Below, piece by piece: positions 41,250 through 52,091 of a DNA stretch of 64,000 nucleotides (position 1 is the stretch's first letter; each line of letters starts with the position of its first letter). Source of the DNA: Nitzschia sp. DOCU1 (lineage: Eukaryota > Bacillariophyta > Bacillariophyceae > Bacillariales > Bacillariaceae); contig OX595987.1 in assembly GCA_951394045.1 (NCBI GenBank), positions 434,001 to 498,000 on the forward strand. Reading direction: 5' to 3'. The notes under the pieces were generated by a model, which saw only the letters and a program-made list of their open reading frames with translations, was not told the DNA's origin and did no database searches. The position numbers and the translations under genes are program-made.

Positions 41250-42777
41250 ATGAAATTCTATCTTCATTTCGCGTGGGGCTCGCTGCTGACCGCGTTGGCG
41301 GTGTGCTCGCTCACCTTGAATACTGAGGCGTTTCTACCGCGGCCAAAAGCATCCAACGTCGCTCGCGCTACAGCACAGCGCAGTATTGCTCCCTTTTGTT
41401 TTGAGAGGCCTCGCACCACCAGTTTGTTCATGGTAGATGATGACGAAGAAGACGAAGATGATGAGGATGACGACGATCCGCTGGGAAATGGAGTTGATTC
41501 CGTAGCTTGGCTGCCAACTGTCATTGGGGCCAAGGGGAAAGACATCACGTCGGCAAGGGAGGTGAGTCGGATGGGTGGATTCAAGGAGGGTTGCTGTTCT
41601 GATGTTTATAGCATGACTCATTCTTTCGATTTACCGCTACTAGGGAGCCGAGATTTTGCCGCTTTTTCCTCTGGGTGGCTTTGTTTACACTCCCAACACT
41701 GAGCATGTGTTGAATATTTTCGAACCGCGTTATCGTCAGATGTACACAGATATTCTTATGAATGGGTCAAAACGCTTTGTGGTGGTGACGTCGCACCCAA
41801 CAGAAAAGGGACGTTTTGCAAAGACGGGAGTACTGTTCGAACTGGAGGACCTAAAGGAGGTTTCGGAGCAGACGGCTGACCAGATCAAGTATATTTGCAA
41901 TCATAAAGTCACTGGTCGAGTGACGATTCATCAAGTATTAAACCCGGAGTCGTGGCAAACAAGAGAAACTTACTTGAAAATTGAGGGAACAATTCATGAT
42001 GATAGTAAGGACACTGTGGCGCCAACGCCGACAGATGACGTATATGGGTCGGTGGTTGCGGCGGCCAGCTCCAAAGAGGAGCGTGAGTTATCGGAGGCTT
42101 TCGGACGTCTCGTTGATATTCAACATGAGCTAGAGGAGGACGTTCGGTTTACAAAAGCCGCAAAGAACACATTGGCGGTAAAGGATGGACCGGGTGAGGA
42201 CGGGCTTTGGCAAACCATTCGGCTGTGGCAGAGCTTTGTCGACCAGAGATTAATGGCACGACAGAATGAGTTGCAACGCGACTTTCAAGAAAGGCTCCAG
42301 AATTTCCTCAAGAAGGATAAGGGGTTGAAAGATGATGAGCTTCCAAGGTAAATTGTTGTTGGTCTTTGGATATCCGCGTCAGAAGATGCATTTTTCTCAC
42401 TCGTCTCGCCTCAATACAGCGCGATTGGATTCCAAGATTTGACGCCGGAACTGCAAAAGGAAGTGCAGGAATTGCAGAAACGCATGACGCTAGAGTTGCA
42501 GCCCCTGGTTTTAGAACAGTCTTTGACAATGCAAAAGATCTTGGAAGCACCGGACCACAAAGCACGATGTAGGCTGCTAATGTATTTCATGGACGCAGAA
42601 ACAAAACGATTAGAGTCAAAGAAGAGCCTCCGAGGGATCTTTTCAGCTTCAGGAAGCTCGCCGACGTCCGCTGCTGGCATGCCACCAGAGGAAATGATCT
42701 CCGACGACAAATCAGCTTCCGAGTCAAAACCAAGTGCGCCATCGGCATTCTTTGAGGATGAAGATGCTTTCCAGTAA
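41250..42777 (+). CDS. Plastid-targeted Lon N-terminal (substrate-binding) domain protein
   Basis: Three exons (41250-41561, 41644-42347, 42420-42777) with GT-AG introns of 82 and 72 nt give 457 residues. The N-terminus is a signal peptide followed by TEAFLPRPK, an ASAF-like junction with Phe at the cleavage point, then an acidic linker. The first splice creates EILPLFPLGGFVY, the start of a Lon-N (LAN/PUA-like) domain, with IFEPRYRQMYTDIL after it. There is no AAA+ ATPase or protease domain, so this is not Lon itself. The C-terminal half is helical, coiled-coil-like, and rich in Gln and Leu. Similar stand-alone Lon-N proteins occur in cyanobacteria and chloroplasts; their function is poorly known. 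Confidence 0.82.
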
Positions 42778-42849
42778 ATTACACCTTAGACGTTGCTAGC
42801 CTAGATTTAATTTGTGACTGTTATAGATGTAAAACTTGTGTATTCGCAA

Positions 42850-44302
42850 TTACAATTCCTGCTCGGCACCAATCGCACCCATTTCCAAAAGAAATTTGGT
42901 CACTTCATGGCCATTTCCATGGAATTGACGAGCAATGCTGAGAGGGTTTTGTTGGTAGTAAGTCTCTTGATTGACGTCGGCGCCATGATCCAATAAGAGT
43001 TTCATAACGTCAATGTTTCCAGCACGAACGGCTTCGTGAAAGGGGCGCCAACCGTTCTTGTCCGGTTGGTGCAATGACTCTGGATCGTTTGCTCCGATAT
43101 GGCGAAGCTTCTCCACATCGCCCGCATGCACAGCCGAGCGAGTAGCGAGCGACTCTTCATCGCTCTTATTATTGTGAGGCAACCATCCATCAGGATTGTC
43201 GGCCCGCCAAAAGCTTTCCCAACTGGAACCCGGAATAATGTAGGGAGGCAAGCCTAGCTTCGGATCGTATGACGATGCGTCACTTGGTTCATAGTGCACG
43301 AAAACGTTGCAGTAAAGCTCTCCCTGAAGTGGAAAGGGACGACCGTGAATGACCGAGTGACTCTCATACAGCACCATGTCACCCACCTCCATAGTCACGT
43401 TCGTAGCCTTGCCGTCGTGTCCATACACCTCCAACACCCATGGTTCGTCCATTCCCTTCTGGTCAACGTTGACTGAAAACAAACCGACGAAATTTCAGCT
43501 GGCGTGGCTTACAGAGCACATACCCCCACAAGCAACAGCACTTACTGATTGCGGACGATACCAAGGGCATTCGATCAACATGAGGGACCAGGATACTGCC
43601 CCGATGACTTTAACAAAGGCATTACATGTTAGCTTGCGCGGCTTCCATGTAGCGTAGAACCCCACTCAACAACACTTACTATTCTCGAACTCCGTACAGG
43701 GAGACCGGTTTCAGTTTCTGGCCTGTCCATTCCTCCAAGACCAGTCGCGCTTCTTCCCATACCAGCTCTTGTATTTCTCTCCCGCCTCCCACTAGACTAT
43801 CATCTTCCAGCTGCACAAAGGTCGACGGAACGTCCCACAAATTCTGATATGTGTTGACCGACGCCCACTCGATGGCTGACTTATTCTTATTGATCTCGTA
43901 AAAGTCCCGAACGGCATTAAAGAGCTTTAGTGGTGCTCGTATCTTCTTGAATCCCATGTCGGTATAATTGTAAACACTGGCAGGTTGAAGTCGATTCATG
44001 TTGATGCGGTAATCGTCATTGTGCCTGCAAAATCCGCTGTCGTGCTGGACCCCTTGTTGCTTATGGTATTCCATTGCTGCCACCTCGCATTTTTCAATAT
44101 AGTTGTCATAAAACTCTTGTTTACCATAAGCAAGCATGGTTGAAATCTTTGATGATTGAATAGTCCAAGAAGCATCGTCGGAAGCGCGATACGAAATCAT
44201 GGAAGGCTGCTCGCACACGCATAATGGCGGTAACAACAAAAGTACGTTCACCGAAATTATGAGGTTAAGCCAGGAAGCTCGTGAACTCTTTTGAATGAAC
44301 AT
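42850..44302 (-). CDS. 2OG-Fe(II) dioxygenase-ankyrin protein, paralogue A
   Basis: Three exons (44302-43680, 43607-43546, 43472-42850) with GT-AG introns of 72 and 73 nt give 435 residues. A hydrophobic signal-like segment (LIISVNVLLLLPPLCVC) is followed by the family block QPASVYNYTDMGF and the jelly-roll oxygenase. The splices assemble GSILVPHVDRMPL, supplying the HxD iron ligands; the distal ligand is in SVIHGRPFPL. The usual prolyl-4-hydroxylase Lys ten residues after that His is Leu here. The C-terminal 110 residues carry ankyrin-like repeats (NGWRPFHEAVRAGNIDVMKLLLDHGADVN). It ends in EQEL. By family, likely a protein or peptide prolyl hydroxylase in the secretory pathway; the substrate is unknown. 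Confidence 0.85.
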
Positions 44303-45036
44303 GGCTAACCTAAATGGGTGGATGGTGTGGTATCAGAGTTATGAAGAGACTTGCTTCATTGTTGTATGGCATTTCTGCATTCTGGTGTTCCGTCTCTCGT
44401 AGTCACTTGTTTTGACTTCGAAAACGGTCAAAATGCGAACTGCAATTTAACGCTAAACGAATGTTTCGAGCTTTCGCCGTCCCCCGCCAAAGGTAGGTAG
44501 CTATGGTAGGTATTCCGTATCATACCCTGAAAAGCTAGCAAGAAGGAGCAGAGCCATGGAATTCATTCGATCTATTATACTTTGGTCGAAGGAGTGTTTC
44601 GACGAGAAGCCTAGTAGCTAGAGTAGCTAAAAGAAGCAGCGCCCATAGAACAACGTGATATCGATGCGTGAGCATTAAGAATAGGAAAAAGAAAACTACT
44701 ACTTCTGAGGAAGAAGAAGCAACATACTACCCAGGCCTTTTGACGACGACACCCACTAGTAGAAAGTGAAGACACTGCTGAAATCTGCGAGACAGTACTA
44801 CACTGCTAACGAATCTACTGTGTTGTAAAAAGTAGCTACCCCAACTATGATATAATGCACTTCTGTCACGCACTACCAATGCTCGGCATTTTATCTACTA
44901 GCGTGCACTCTCTCTCTCAAGCTACCGGTATGTTGTTGTGACAAGGTATACATAGTACTGATAACGTTTCTATGATTCGAATTATATAGCACTTTACAAT
45001 TCGTTACACAACAGCGTTTATAATGTCAAGGTCGTC
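44303..45036. other. Intergenic region between paralogues A and B
   Basis: 734 bases upstream of paralogue A. AT-rich with many TAGTAGC/CTACTAG-type short words; no frame or longer repeat that I can support. Confidence 0.35.
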
Positions 45037-46539
45037 TCATAGCTCCGGTCCCGCATCGATTGCACCCCTTTCTAACAGAAATTTCGTCATTTCGTGGTCT
45101 TCCCCGTGGTTATCGACCGCAATGCTAAGAGGATTTTCATTGTCGTCCGTCTGTTGATTAATGTTGGCGCCGTGATCTAACAAAAGTTTGACAACTTGAA
45201 CATTTCCTTTGAGAACGGCATCATGCAAGGGATGCCAGCCATTGTCGTCTGGTTCAAACAACATCTCAGGGGCATAGACAGCAAGGTGCGAAAGCATTTC
45301 AACATCGTCCGAAAGGATAGCCGCGGCCACAATCGTATCTTCTTCTTCCTCTTCCTCGCCGTCCTCTTCGTCCTCGGTCAACCATCCTCCTGGATACTCT
45401 TCCCAATAAAACTTTTCCCACGCGGAACCCGGAATGACGTAAGGCGGCAAGCCACCACGAGGATGATCCAACGCCATATCTCTGGGCTCAAAGTGCATAA
45501 ACACGTTGGAATAAATCTCACCCTGAAGTGGAAAGGGACGACCATGAATGACCGAATGACTTTCATATAGCACCATGTCGCCCACCTCCATCGTGACATT
45601 TGTTGCCTTGCCGTCATGACCATACACTTCCAACACCCACGGTTCCTCCATTCCTCGCTGATCCACATTGACTGCGACGCATCAAAGATGGATCGCAACG
45701 TTCATTAGCGACCAGTGTGACGCATACTAGCTGACACTATATCGACACGTTCATCCACTTACTAATTGCAGACGCTACAAAGGGCAAGTCATCGACATGG
45801 GGCGCCAAAATACTTCCCCGATGGCTGCAAAGTGTTGGGCGAGTGAGTCATTTGCAAGTCATGCGACCACAACGAGAACTACCGGTATCTGAAACGCAAC
45901 TTACTATTCTCTCACACCATAAATCGACACCCCCTCCAACTTTTGTCCTGTCCAATCTTCCAAAATAGCCTTTGCTTCATCCCAGATAATATCCTTTAAA
46001 TCATCCCCTCCTCCTATCAGAGTTTCATTTTCGAGTCGAACAATCGTCGAAGGACTTTCCCACGTATTCTGAAGAATATGCGCCGATGTAAACTCCTGCA
46101 CGGCTTGATCCTTGTTGGCATCATAAAAGTCGCGAATGATTTTAAACAGTTTGGGGGGCGTCCGAATCTTTTTGAATCCAATGTCGGTATAATTGTAGAC
46201 ACTGGCAGGTTGATATTTGTTCATGCGTATGCGATAGAAATCGTCGACGCTGCAGAATCGGGAATCTGCCACGAATCCAGCCTCGACTTCTTGATCGCGA
46301 GTGGAGGCCAGGTTGCATTGCTCGATGTAGTCGTTGTATAGTTTCTGTTTGTCATATGTCAACACACTGGAAACCGCAAACGATTGAATGGCCCAAGAGG
46401 CATCATCGGACGCTCCATAGGTGACCGAAGACTGGCCGACACAAAATGGCGGAAGCAACGAGAGAAGGGCAATCACACCCGAAACGGGAAGGTGAAGCCT
46501 GGAAGTTTCTCGGCGCCTTTGGCCAGAAAGGAACGTCAT
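45037..46539 (-). CDS. 2OG-Fe(II) dioxygenase-ankyrin protein, paralogue B
   Basis: Three exons (46539-45905, 45824-45763, 45671-45037) with GT-AG introns of 80 and 91 nt; 443 residues. Both intron positions and the 62-nt middle exon match paralogue A exactly. Signal-like N-terminus after a short basic start; QPASVYNYTDIGF; HxD in APHVDDLPF; distal His in SVIHGRPFPL; Ile at the canonical Lys position. An acidic stretch (DEEDGEEEEEED) precedes the ankyrin-like repeats (NGWHPLHDAVLKGNVQVVKLLLDHGANIN). It ends in GPEL. Gene A is its closest relative by structure; the two probably arose by head-to-tail duplication. Confidence 0.85.
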
Positions 46540-46973
46540 GGTCTCGAGTCTTCTTTCTTGAGAGAGTCAAAACAAAATATTGTTATGATGAAATGAAGAG
46601 AACAGTAATGGCAACAACCCAAATGGGTCGAAACGAGAATTTCGTCGTAGTTTTGTGGCATCACCTTGTAATTGTGGCGGCGGAGTCTTGGCAAGCAAGG
46701 AGGGTCACAAGCGTGACAAGCGCGCCGGCACACATTCAAACATATACCAGGTTTAGTACGTTGTAGAGGTACTATACATGATATATAGAGTACATAAGTT
46801 GATCAATTCGATCAAAACGATGCGAACCCTTTTCTTTGGGGCTCATCCGATCCACAGCGGGAAGACGACGATGGCCTTATGTGTGACAATGACCGATCAC
46901 AACTTTGTGCCTTTCCATTACTATTCGTTTCCTGTTTTGCGGCATTTCCGACACATACATTACCAACGCAATC
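46540..46973. promoter_or_regulatory. Divergent region between paralogues B and C
   Basis: 434 bases between divergent starts, probably a shared bidirectional promoter for the two dioxygenases. TATATAGAG-type AT-rich sequence lies near 46779-46790. Confidence 0.4.
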
Positions 46974-48524
46974 ATGCTGCGAGTACTTGTCGCTTTCATG
47001 TTCTGCCAGCAAGTGGTGGCTTCAGAGAATTCTTCGGTGCCTTTTTACACCGCTGCAGACGATGCTTCTTGGGCCATTCATTCGACAAGTCTGTCCAAAC
47101 TTCTGGGACCACATACTCAGGCCATATACGACTCTTATATGAAAGGCTGCTATCTTGCTGCCAAGGAAACCGACGCCCCACTGGCTTGTCAACGCGACGA
47201 AAAATATCGAATGGAAATGAACAAAAACCAGCCATCCAGTGTTCGAAATTACACCAAAGCAGGCTATCAAAAGATTCGGGCGCCTGCAGAACTCTTTGAC
47301 TTGCTGAAAACCTTCTACGAAGACAATAAGGGAACGGACGAAACTGAATGGCATGCTATCAATACGTACCATAACATGTGGGACGCACCGCCAACTATGA
47401 TGCATTTGAATCAACCCAGGTTCAAAGGGGGCGGCCCGCAGTTGCAAAGCCAGATTTGGGCTATTGGCAAGAAGATCCTGGAAGAGTGGTCAGGACAAGA
47501 ACTTTCTCCTGTCAGTTTGTACGGCGTTCGCTTGTACCACAATGGGTCCATCCTAGCACCACAGTATGTCTGAACACACGACTGAAGGAAATCTGGCATT
47601 TTTTGTAGTTTCTCACGCGATGCTTCCTCTCCTTGTCTTTGACAGTGTGGACCGATTCCCTCTCATCGTATCAGCAATCAGTAAGTAGCTTCCAAAATCC
47701 TCTACGTGAAGGCTAGTCCCTCCGAGACGTTTCTGACTGGTGGCAATCTTTCCTCCAACTCTCCTTTTGTGTCAAGTTAATGTGGATCAGGACGTGGACG
47801 AGGATTGGCCTTTGGAAGTTTACGGCCACGATGGCAAGGCCACCAACGTGAGCATGGTGCCTGGCGACATGGTGCTATATGAAAGTCATTCCGTGATTCA
47901 TGGTCGTCCATTCCCACTAAACGGAAGGTATTTCGCCAATGCCTTTATGCATTTCGAGCCCGTTGGGAGTTTGGATCCACAGGCCGAGTCCTGGTATGAT
48001 CCCGAACTTGATTTACCCCCTTATATCATTCCAGGGTCTGTATGGGAAGCTGATTGGAGAACGAAGAACCCAAATGGGTGGAAAGGGGTAAGTACAATCG
48101 TGAGCCTAAGCTACTGGGCAGATGGTGGCGTAATTGGCAAAATGACTCATTACTCTCTCACATGCACCTCCTACTATTATTGCAGAACTACATGGATGCG
48201 CGAACTGCTGCCCGCAAAGGTGATGCTGCAGCTCTGAAACGAATCGCAAAAGTAAATCCATCGTCGTTTTCAACTCCGGACGACAATGGGTGGACGCCAT
48301 TTCACGAGGCGGTTCGTGTCGGCGACATTGAGTGCGTGGAGACTATCCTCTTTGCCCCCGGAAGTAAGCAGCAACTGAATCAAATGACATATACGGGTGT
48401 GACGCCATTGAATATTGCTCGAGAATTCCTTGGGAAGGACCATGAAGTCACCAAATTCTTGGTCAAGATGAAAGCAGTAGACAAGCATCCGAACCCCAAA
48501 AATATTGAGCGGGACGAACTGTAG
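46974..48524 (+). CDS. 2OG-Fe(II) dioxygenase-ankyrin protein, paralogue C (ER type, RDEL)
   Basis: Four exons (46974-47563, 47646-47680, 47777-48087, 48186-48524) with GT-AG introns of 82, 96 and 98 nt give 424 residues. The ATG at 46974 starts a compact signal peptide (MLRVLVAFMFCQQVVAS). The oxygenase has QPSSVRNYTKAGY, HxD in APHVDRFPL (His codon split by intron 1) and SVIHGRPFPL; Tyr occupies the canonical Lys site. A third intron, absent in A, B and D, precedes the ankyrin-like part (NGWTPFHEAVRVGDIECVETIL). The last four residues are RDEL, an ER retrieval signal, so the whole protein should sit in the ER lumen. Its stop is 77 bases from that of convergent paralogue D. Confidence 0.88.
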
Positions 48525-48601
48525 GCCGCTAAAGAATGTGTCGCAATCTACTTTTGAAATTAACTCTTTAGCCCCCAATATAAAAAAATCTTGTATACCG
48601 G

Positions 48602-50315
48602 CTAGTCGGTTGCCTTGGCCTTGGAGTCATCCTCTTCTTGTGCCTTTTTGTTTGCTTCCTTGGCCTTTCTATCCTTTGCTGGTATCGGTGCCAGTGAAAC
48701 ACCCCCATATTTTTTCAACACTGCAATGGCTTTGGCATTTTCCTTGGGCTTTCGCTCGGCCCACCACAATGGTGTGCCGCCTTCTGCCGCATTGGGCCGC
48801 TCATTGACTTGGGCGCCTTCTTTGAGTAGATATTCCAAAACGTCTGCTTGTCCGCCGCGGGCTGCTTCGTGCAGTGGGCGCCATCCATTTTGATCCTTTT
48901 TGAATAGTTGAGATCGGTCTTTGGCGGCGATTTCCTTGAGCAAGTCCAACATGCCGTCAGCTGCCGCAAAATGAGCATTGATATGGCCCAATGTGGCTCG
49001 CGTGGGTTTGGGAGCCACCTACGAAAACAATACAAAACAATACAGAGGGTAATGATACAGGAGGAGAAAAATAGGGTAAGAATACAAGCACCAAGATGTT
49101 TACTGTCTCCATAGCCGCTGAAATCGTGCTTACCTGCGGCTCTCTTTCGTACTCAAATTGCTGCCGCCATCGTGTTTCCTTCTCGGGTGGAACATAGGCA
49201 GGCAAGCTTCCCGTGGGGGCATCGTCCACGTCGTCCCCATAAGTAAAATAAAGAGTGAAAGGCTCGCTCTCTTTTGCCGCTCGTCGTTCTTGTTGGCGTG
49301 CCAAGGCCCGTTCATAGGCTTCCTTTGGCGATGTTTGCGGATGAGATTGCATGTGCCGAAAGGAATGTCCAACGGGTTCAAAGTGCACAAACAAATTTGC
49401 ATAATATTTTCCCTTGAGTGGAAAGGGACGACCATGAATAACCGAATGACTTTCATACAGCACCATATCCCCTGGTTCCATGGTAATATTCGTAGCCTTG
49501 CCGTCATGTCCGACTACTTCCAATACCCAGGGTTCGTCAACGTCTTGGGCCACATTAATGATAGCCGAAGTTACCAGTGGCAATCGATCCACATGAGGAG
49601 CTAGAATGGCACCGTCGCCATAAACTCGAATTCCATAGGTCGAAGTCAAGATGAGGGGTTGCTGCGTCCAAGCTTCTAGCACCTTTTGAACCGCTTTAAC
49701 AAGTTCCCACTGCTCCGCCTCGGATAAGATTCGAGAAACATCTACCATGTGAGTGGGACTTTGCCAGTGATTCAAATATGTATTTCCGTGTTCCCACAAC
49801 TCGACAACTTGCGACTCAAAATGTTCCTCCCACACATTTTGCAGCAACTGCTGGACGACTGGCGGCGTTTCCACCTTGGCAAAGCCAGCATGTGTATAAT
49901 TCTGACTTATGCTGGGCTGACGCAGATTCATTCCGATCCGATCAGACTCCCATTGACGACACTCTGTCAAGTAATTTGTAGATTGCGTTTCATCGCCGAC
50001 GCATCCTTGCAGGTACTCCTTGTACGCATATTGCCGTTCGTCGGCGCCCAAAGGATTCGGGGCGTGGCGAGTCGTAGTCTCGTGGTGCATTGGCCAGGAA
50101 ACATCGACTCCATACGAAACAGAACCCACAGCCAGATTATTATCATCGGGGTGGATATGAACAGAACCTTGTGCATGAATCACGGCTTCTTCCGTGTTAC
50201 CAGCCACTAGCATGTTGGACGTCATCATTGCGGCGAAAAAGACGTAGAAGCAGTAAAGGTTGGGAATGTGAAGTCCTGAGCAGCCGCTTGATGATGGCGA
50301 AGTCAAATAAACCAT
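48602..50315 (-). CDS. 2OG-Fe(II) dioxygenase-ankyrin protein, paralogue D (intron-poor)
   Basis: Two exons (50315-49134 and 49018-48602) with one 115-nt GT-AG intron in phase 0 give 532 residues. The whole oxygenase is in one exon; both introns found in A-C are absent. Hydrophobic N-terminus (LYCFYVFFAAMM), then QPSISQNYTHAGF, APHVDRLPL (HxD) and SVIHGRPFPL; Tyr at the canonical Lys site. A longer linker rich in Arg/Glu separates it from the ankyrin-like part (NGWRPLHEAARGGQADVLEYLL). The C-terminus is Lys/Ala/Glu-rich with no KDEL-like end, unlike C. It is the most diverged copy. The start is the ATG at 50315; a GTG lies 6 codons upstream. Confidence 0.85.
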
Positions 50316-50362
50316 GGTTATACCTTCTCGCACCGCCTATATAAGGTGATCGAAGGATTGAC

Positions 50363-50999
50363 GCTAGGGAAGATTATGGATGTAGGGGCCGCTTCGGCTG
50401 CTTCAGTGTCTATTTTTGCGCCATGGTCACGAAGAATTCGTTTTGGCTCCCCTTTGCGAGGCTTTTGGGATTCCAGTCGCGTTAGTCGACCAAGGTTCAT
50501 CGCTACTACTGTCTGTGAAACCCAAGTCTTCTCGGCAACAACAACACAACATCGGCGGCGATGACCAGTCCTATGGGGATGATAATGATGATGGTTTTGG
50601 ATTTGCCTTTGGAGGCAACGAAGGTGAAGACTTTGTGGTACCAGAGTTGGAGGGAATGCGCAAAGTGAAAAAGGTCAGCGTCGGATATGTTTCGGTTGCG
50701 AAAAAGTCAATGTCAAGCGTTTCAAGAAGGATCTCTGGGACGAACTTGAGCAAACCTCGAAGGCACGTCAACAATCATCAGCTGCTGAAGAAACAGAGGA
50801 ACTCTTGGACGACGGCAATCATTGGTTGCTGATGAAGAAATCGAGGAATTCATGGACGACGAAGAGAAGATTTTAGATCCAGAGCCTTCTTCCACAACCT
50901 CTCCTACTACGGAAGTCGACCAAGACCTCCTCCTCCCTCGTTGTCCTTTCAAGATACAGTACGCGAAATGGAAACGACTCAAAGTCAAGCCGATGTGAC
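50363..50999 (+). pseudogene. Frame-broken gene remnant
   Basis: Three different plus-strand frames carry protein-like sequence in succession: AFGIPVALVDQGSSLLLS with an acidic Gly/Phe tract and ELEGMRKVKK (to about 50672); then ICFGCEKVNVKRFKKDLWDE and HWLLMKK; then ADEEIEEFMDDEEKIL to PFKIQYAKWKRL and TGA at 50997-50999. No ATG opens the first frame and I find no consistent introns linking them. A decayed gene with at least two frameshifts fits best; assembly indels or odd splicing are alternatives. The family is not recognised. Confidence 0.4.
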
Positions 51000-52091
51000 T
51001 CTATCGTTTTACTTTATTTGTTGTGCCTGGTACTTGTTGGCGAATGATGAAAAAGGATTGGAATTGGAATCACTGGGATTGGAAGGCTTTACCATTCGCA
51101 GGTCGTAAGAAACTGCGGGGAATTTTACTACATGGAAGAACGACAAACTACGGTACGATAACACACGGAATAGTCCAAGTACTTATATTTCTTATTCGGT
51201 TCTTTAGAAGAAGAATACACTGGAGCAAGAGACATCATTTAATGGTTTATGTTGAGTAGTAGTAGCATGGGGTCAAGGATTAAAAACTCTCTACTGTAGC
51301 TACATCGTCAGATAGCTTCTAACTGGATAGCGCGAACTCTTTACTGCTTTGTGATAGTAGCTAGCTATGACAGTAGAGAGCGAGAGAAGTTAGGGGGTGC
51401 GGAAGGCGCAGGGACTCGTCGCAATTTGGTACGTAGTATTGTTTGCCTTTTTATGTTACGTACACGAGCGTTCGGTAGCCTTCTTCTTTGGGCCGGTGAT
51501 ATTTTTCCGCGATAGGGTACCACCATTTTCAGCGAACAAAAAAAATATGCTACTATCCCACATACACTACTTCTGTTGCATTTCATTCGGTGCCCCATGC
51601 CGTTTGCCATCTATCTTATTGTCAGGAATACCCTAAGTTTGATGACGTACGATGTCGTAAACTTCGTTGACGGCCTATTTACGAGAAAACTACTATTTAC
51701 TCCGGTCGCAATAGTGCAGAATAAACCATAATAAGATCCCCCGAAACGGAGTGCGAGCGAGGCGACCCGAATTTGCGAAATTCGTGGGATTAAACGTGAC
51801 GCGCACACAAGAGGTGTTTTGTTGTTGCGAAGCTCGCGACGATGGCAAATGCTCTGCGTTTATCACCCTCACTCCATACAATCGTCATTTGAAGGTATCA
51901 AAAGATCCCCCTCTCTAGTAGTAATATACTGTGTAAAAGAAAGAAAGTACAAGGCGTGACTGACTTGAGCCGATAACCGCACGTGCAACCGAGGACTTTC
52001 GTTTGTTTCACTTGCAACATAAAAAGTACTTTTACTTTACTAGTTTAACCTTAACCAACGAACAACGCGCCGCCCATAACGACCACTAACT
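51000..52091. other. Intergenic region upstream of the SulP transporter
   Basis: About 1.1 kb, AT-rich. The 60-80 codon frames here lack any feature. The SulP promoter should lie in the last few hundred bases. Confidence 0.35.

Noticed and set aside
46778..47299. 173-codon plus-strand frame overlapping the start of paralogue C
   Set aside because: Out of phase with the conserved dioxygenase exon and without any family feature.
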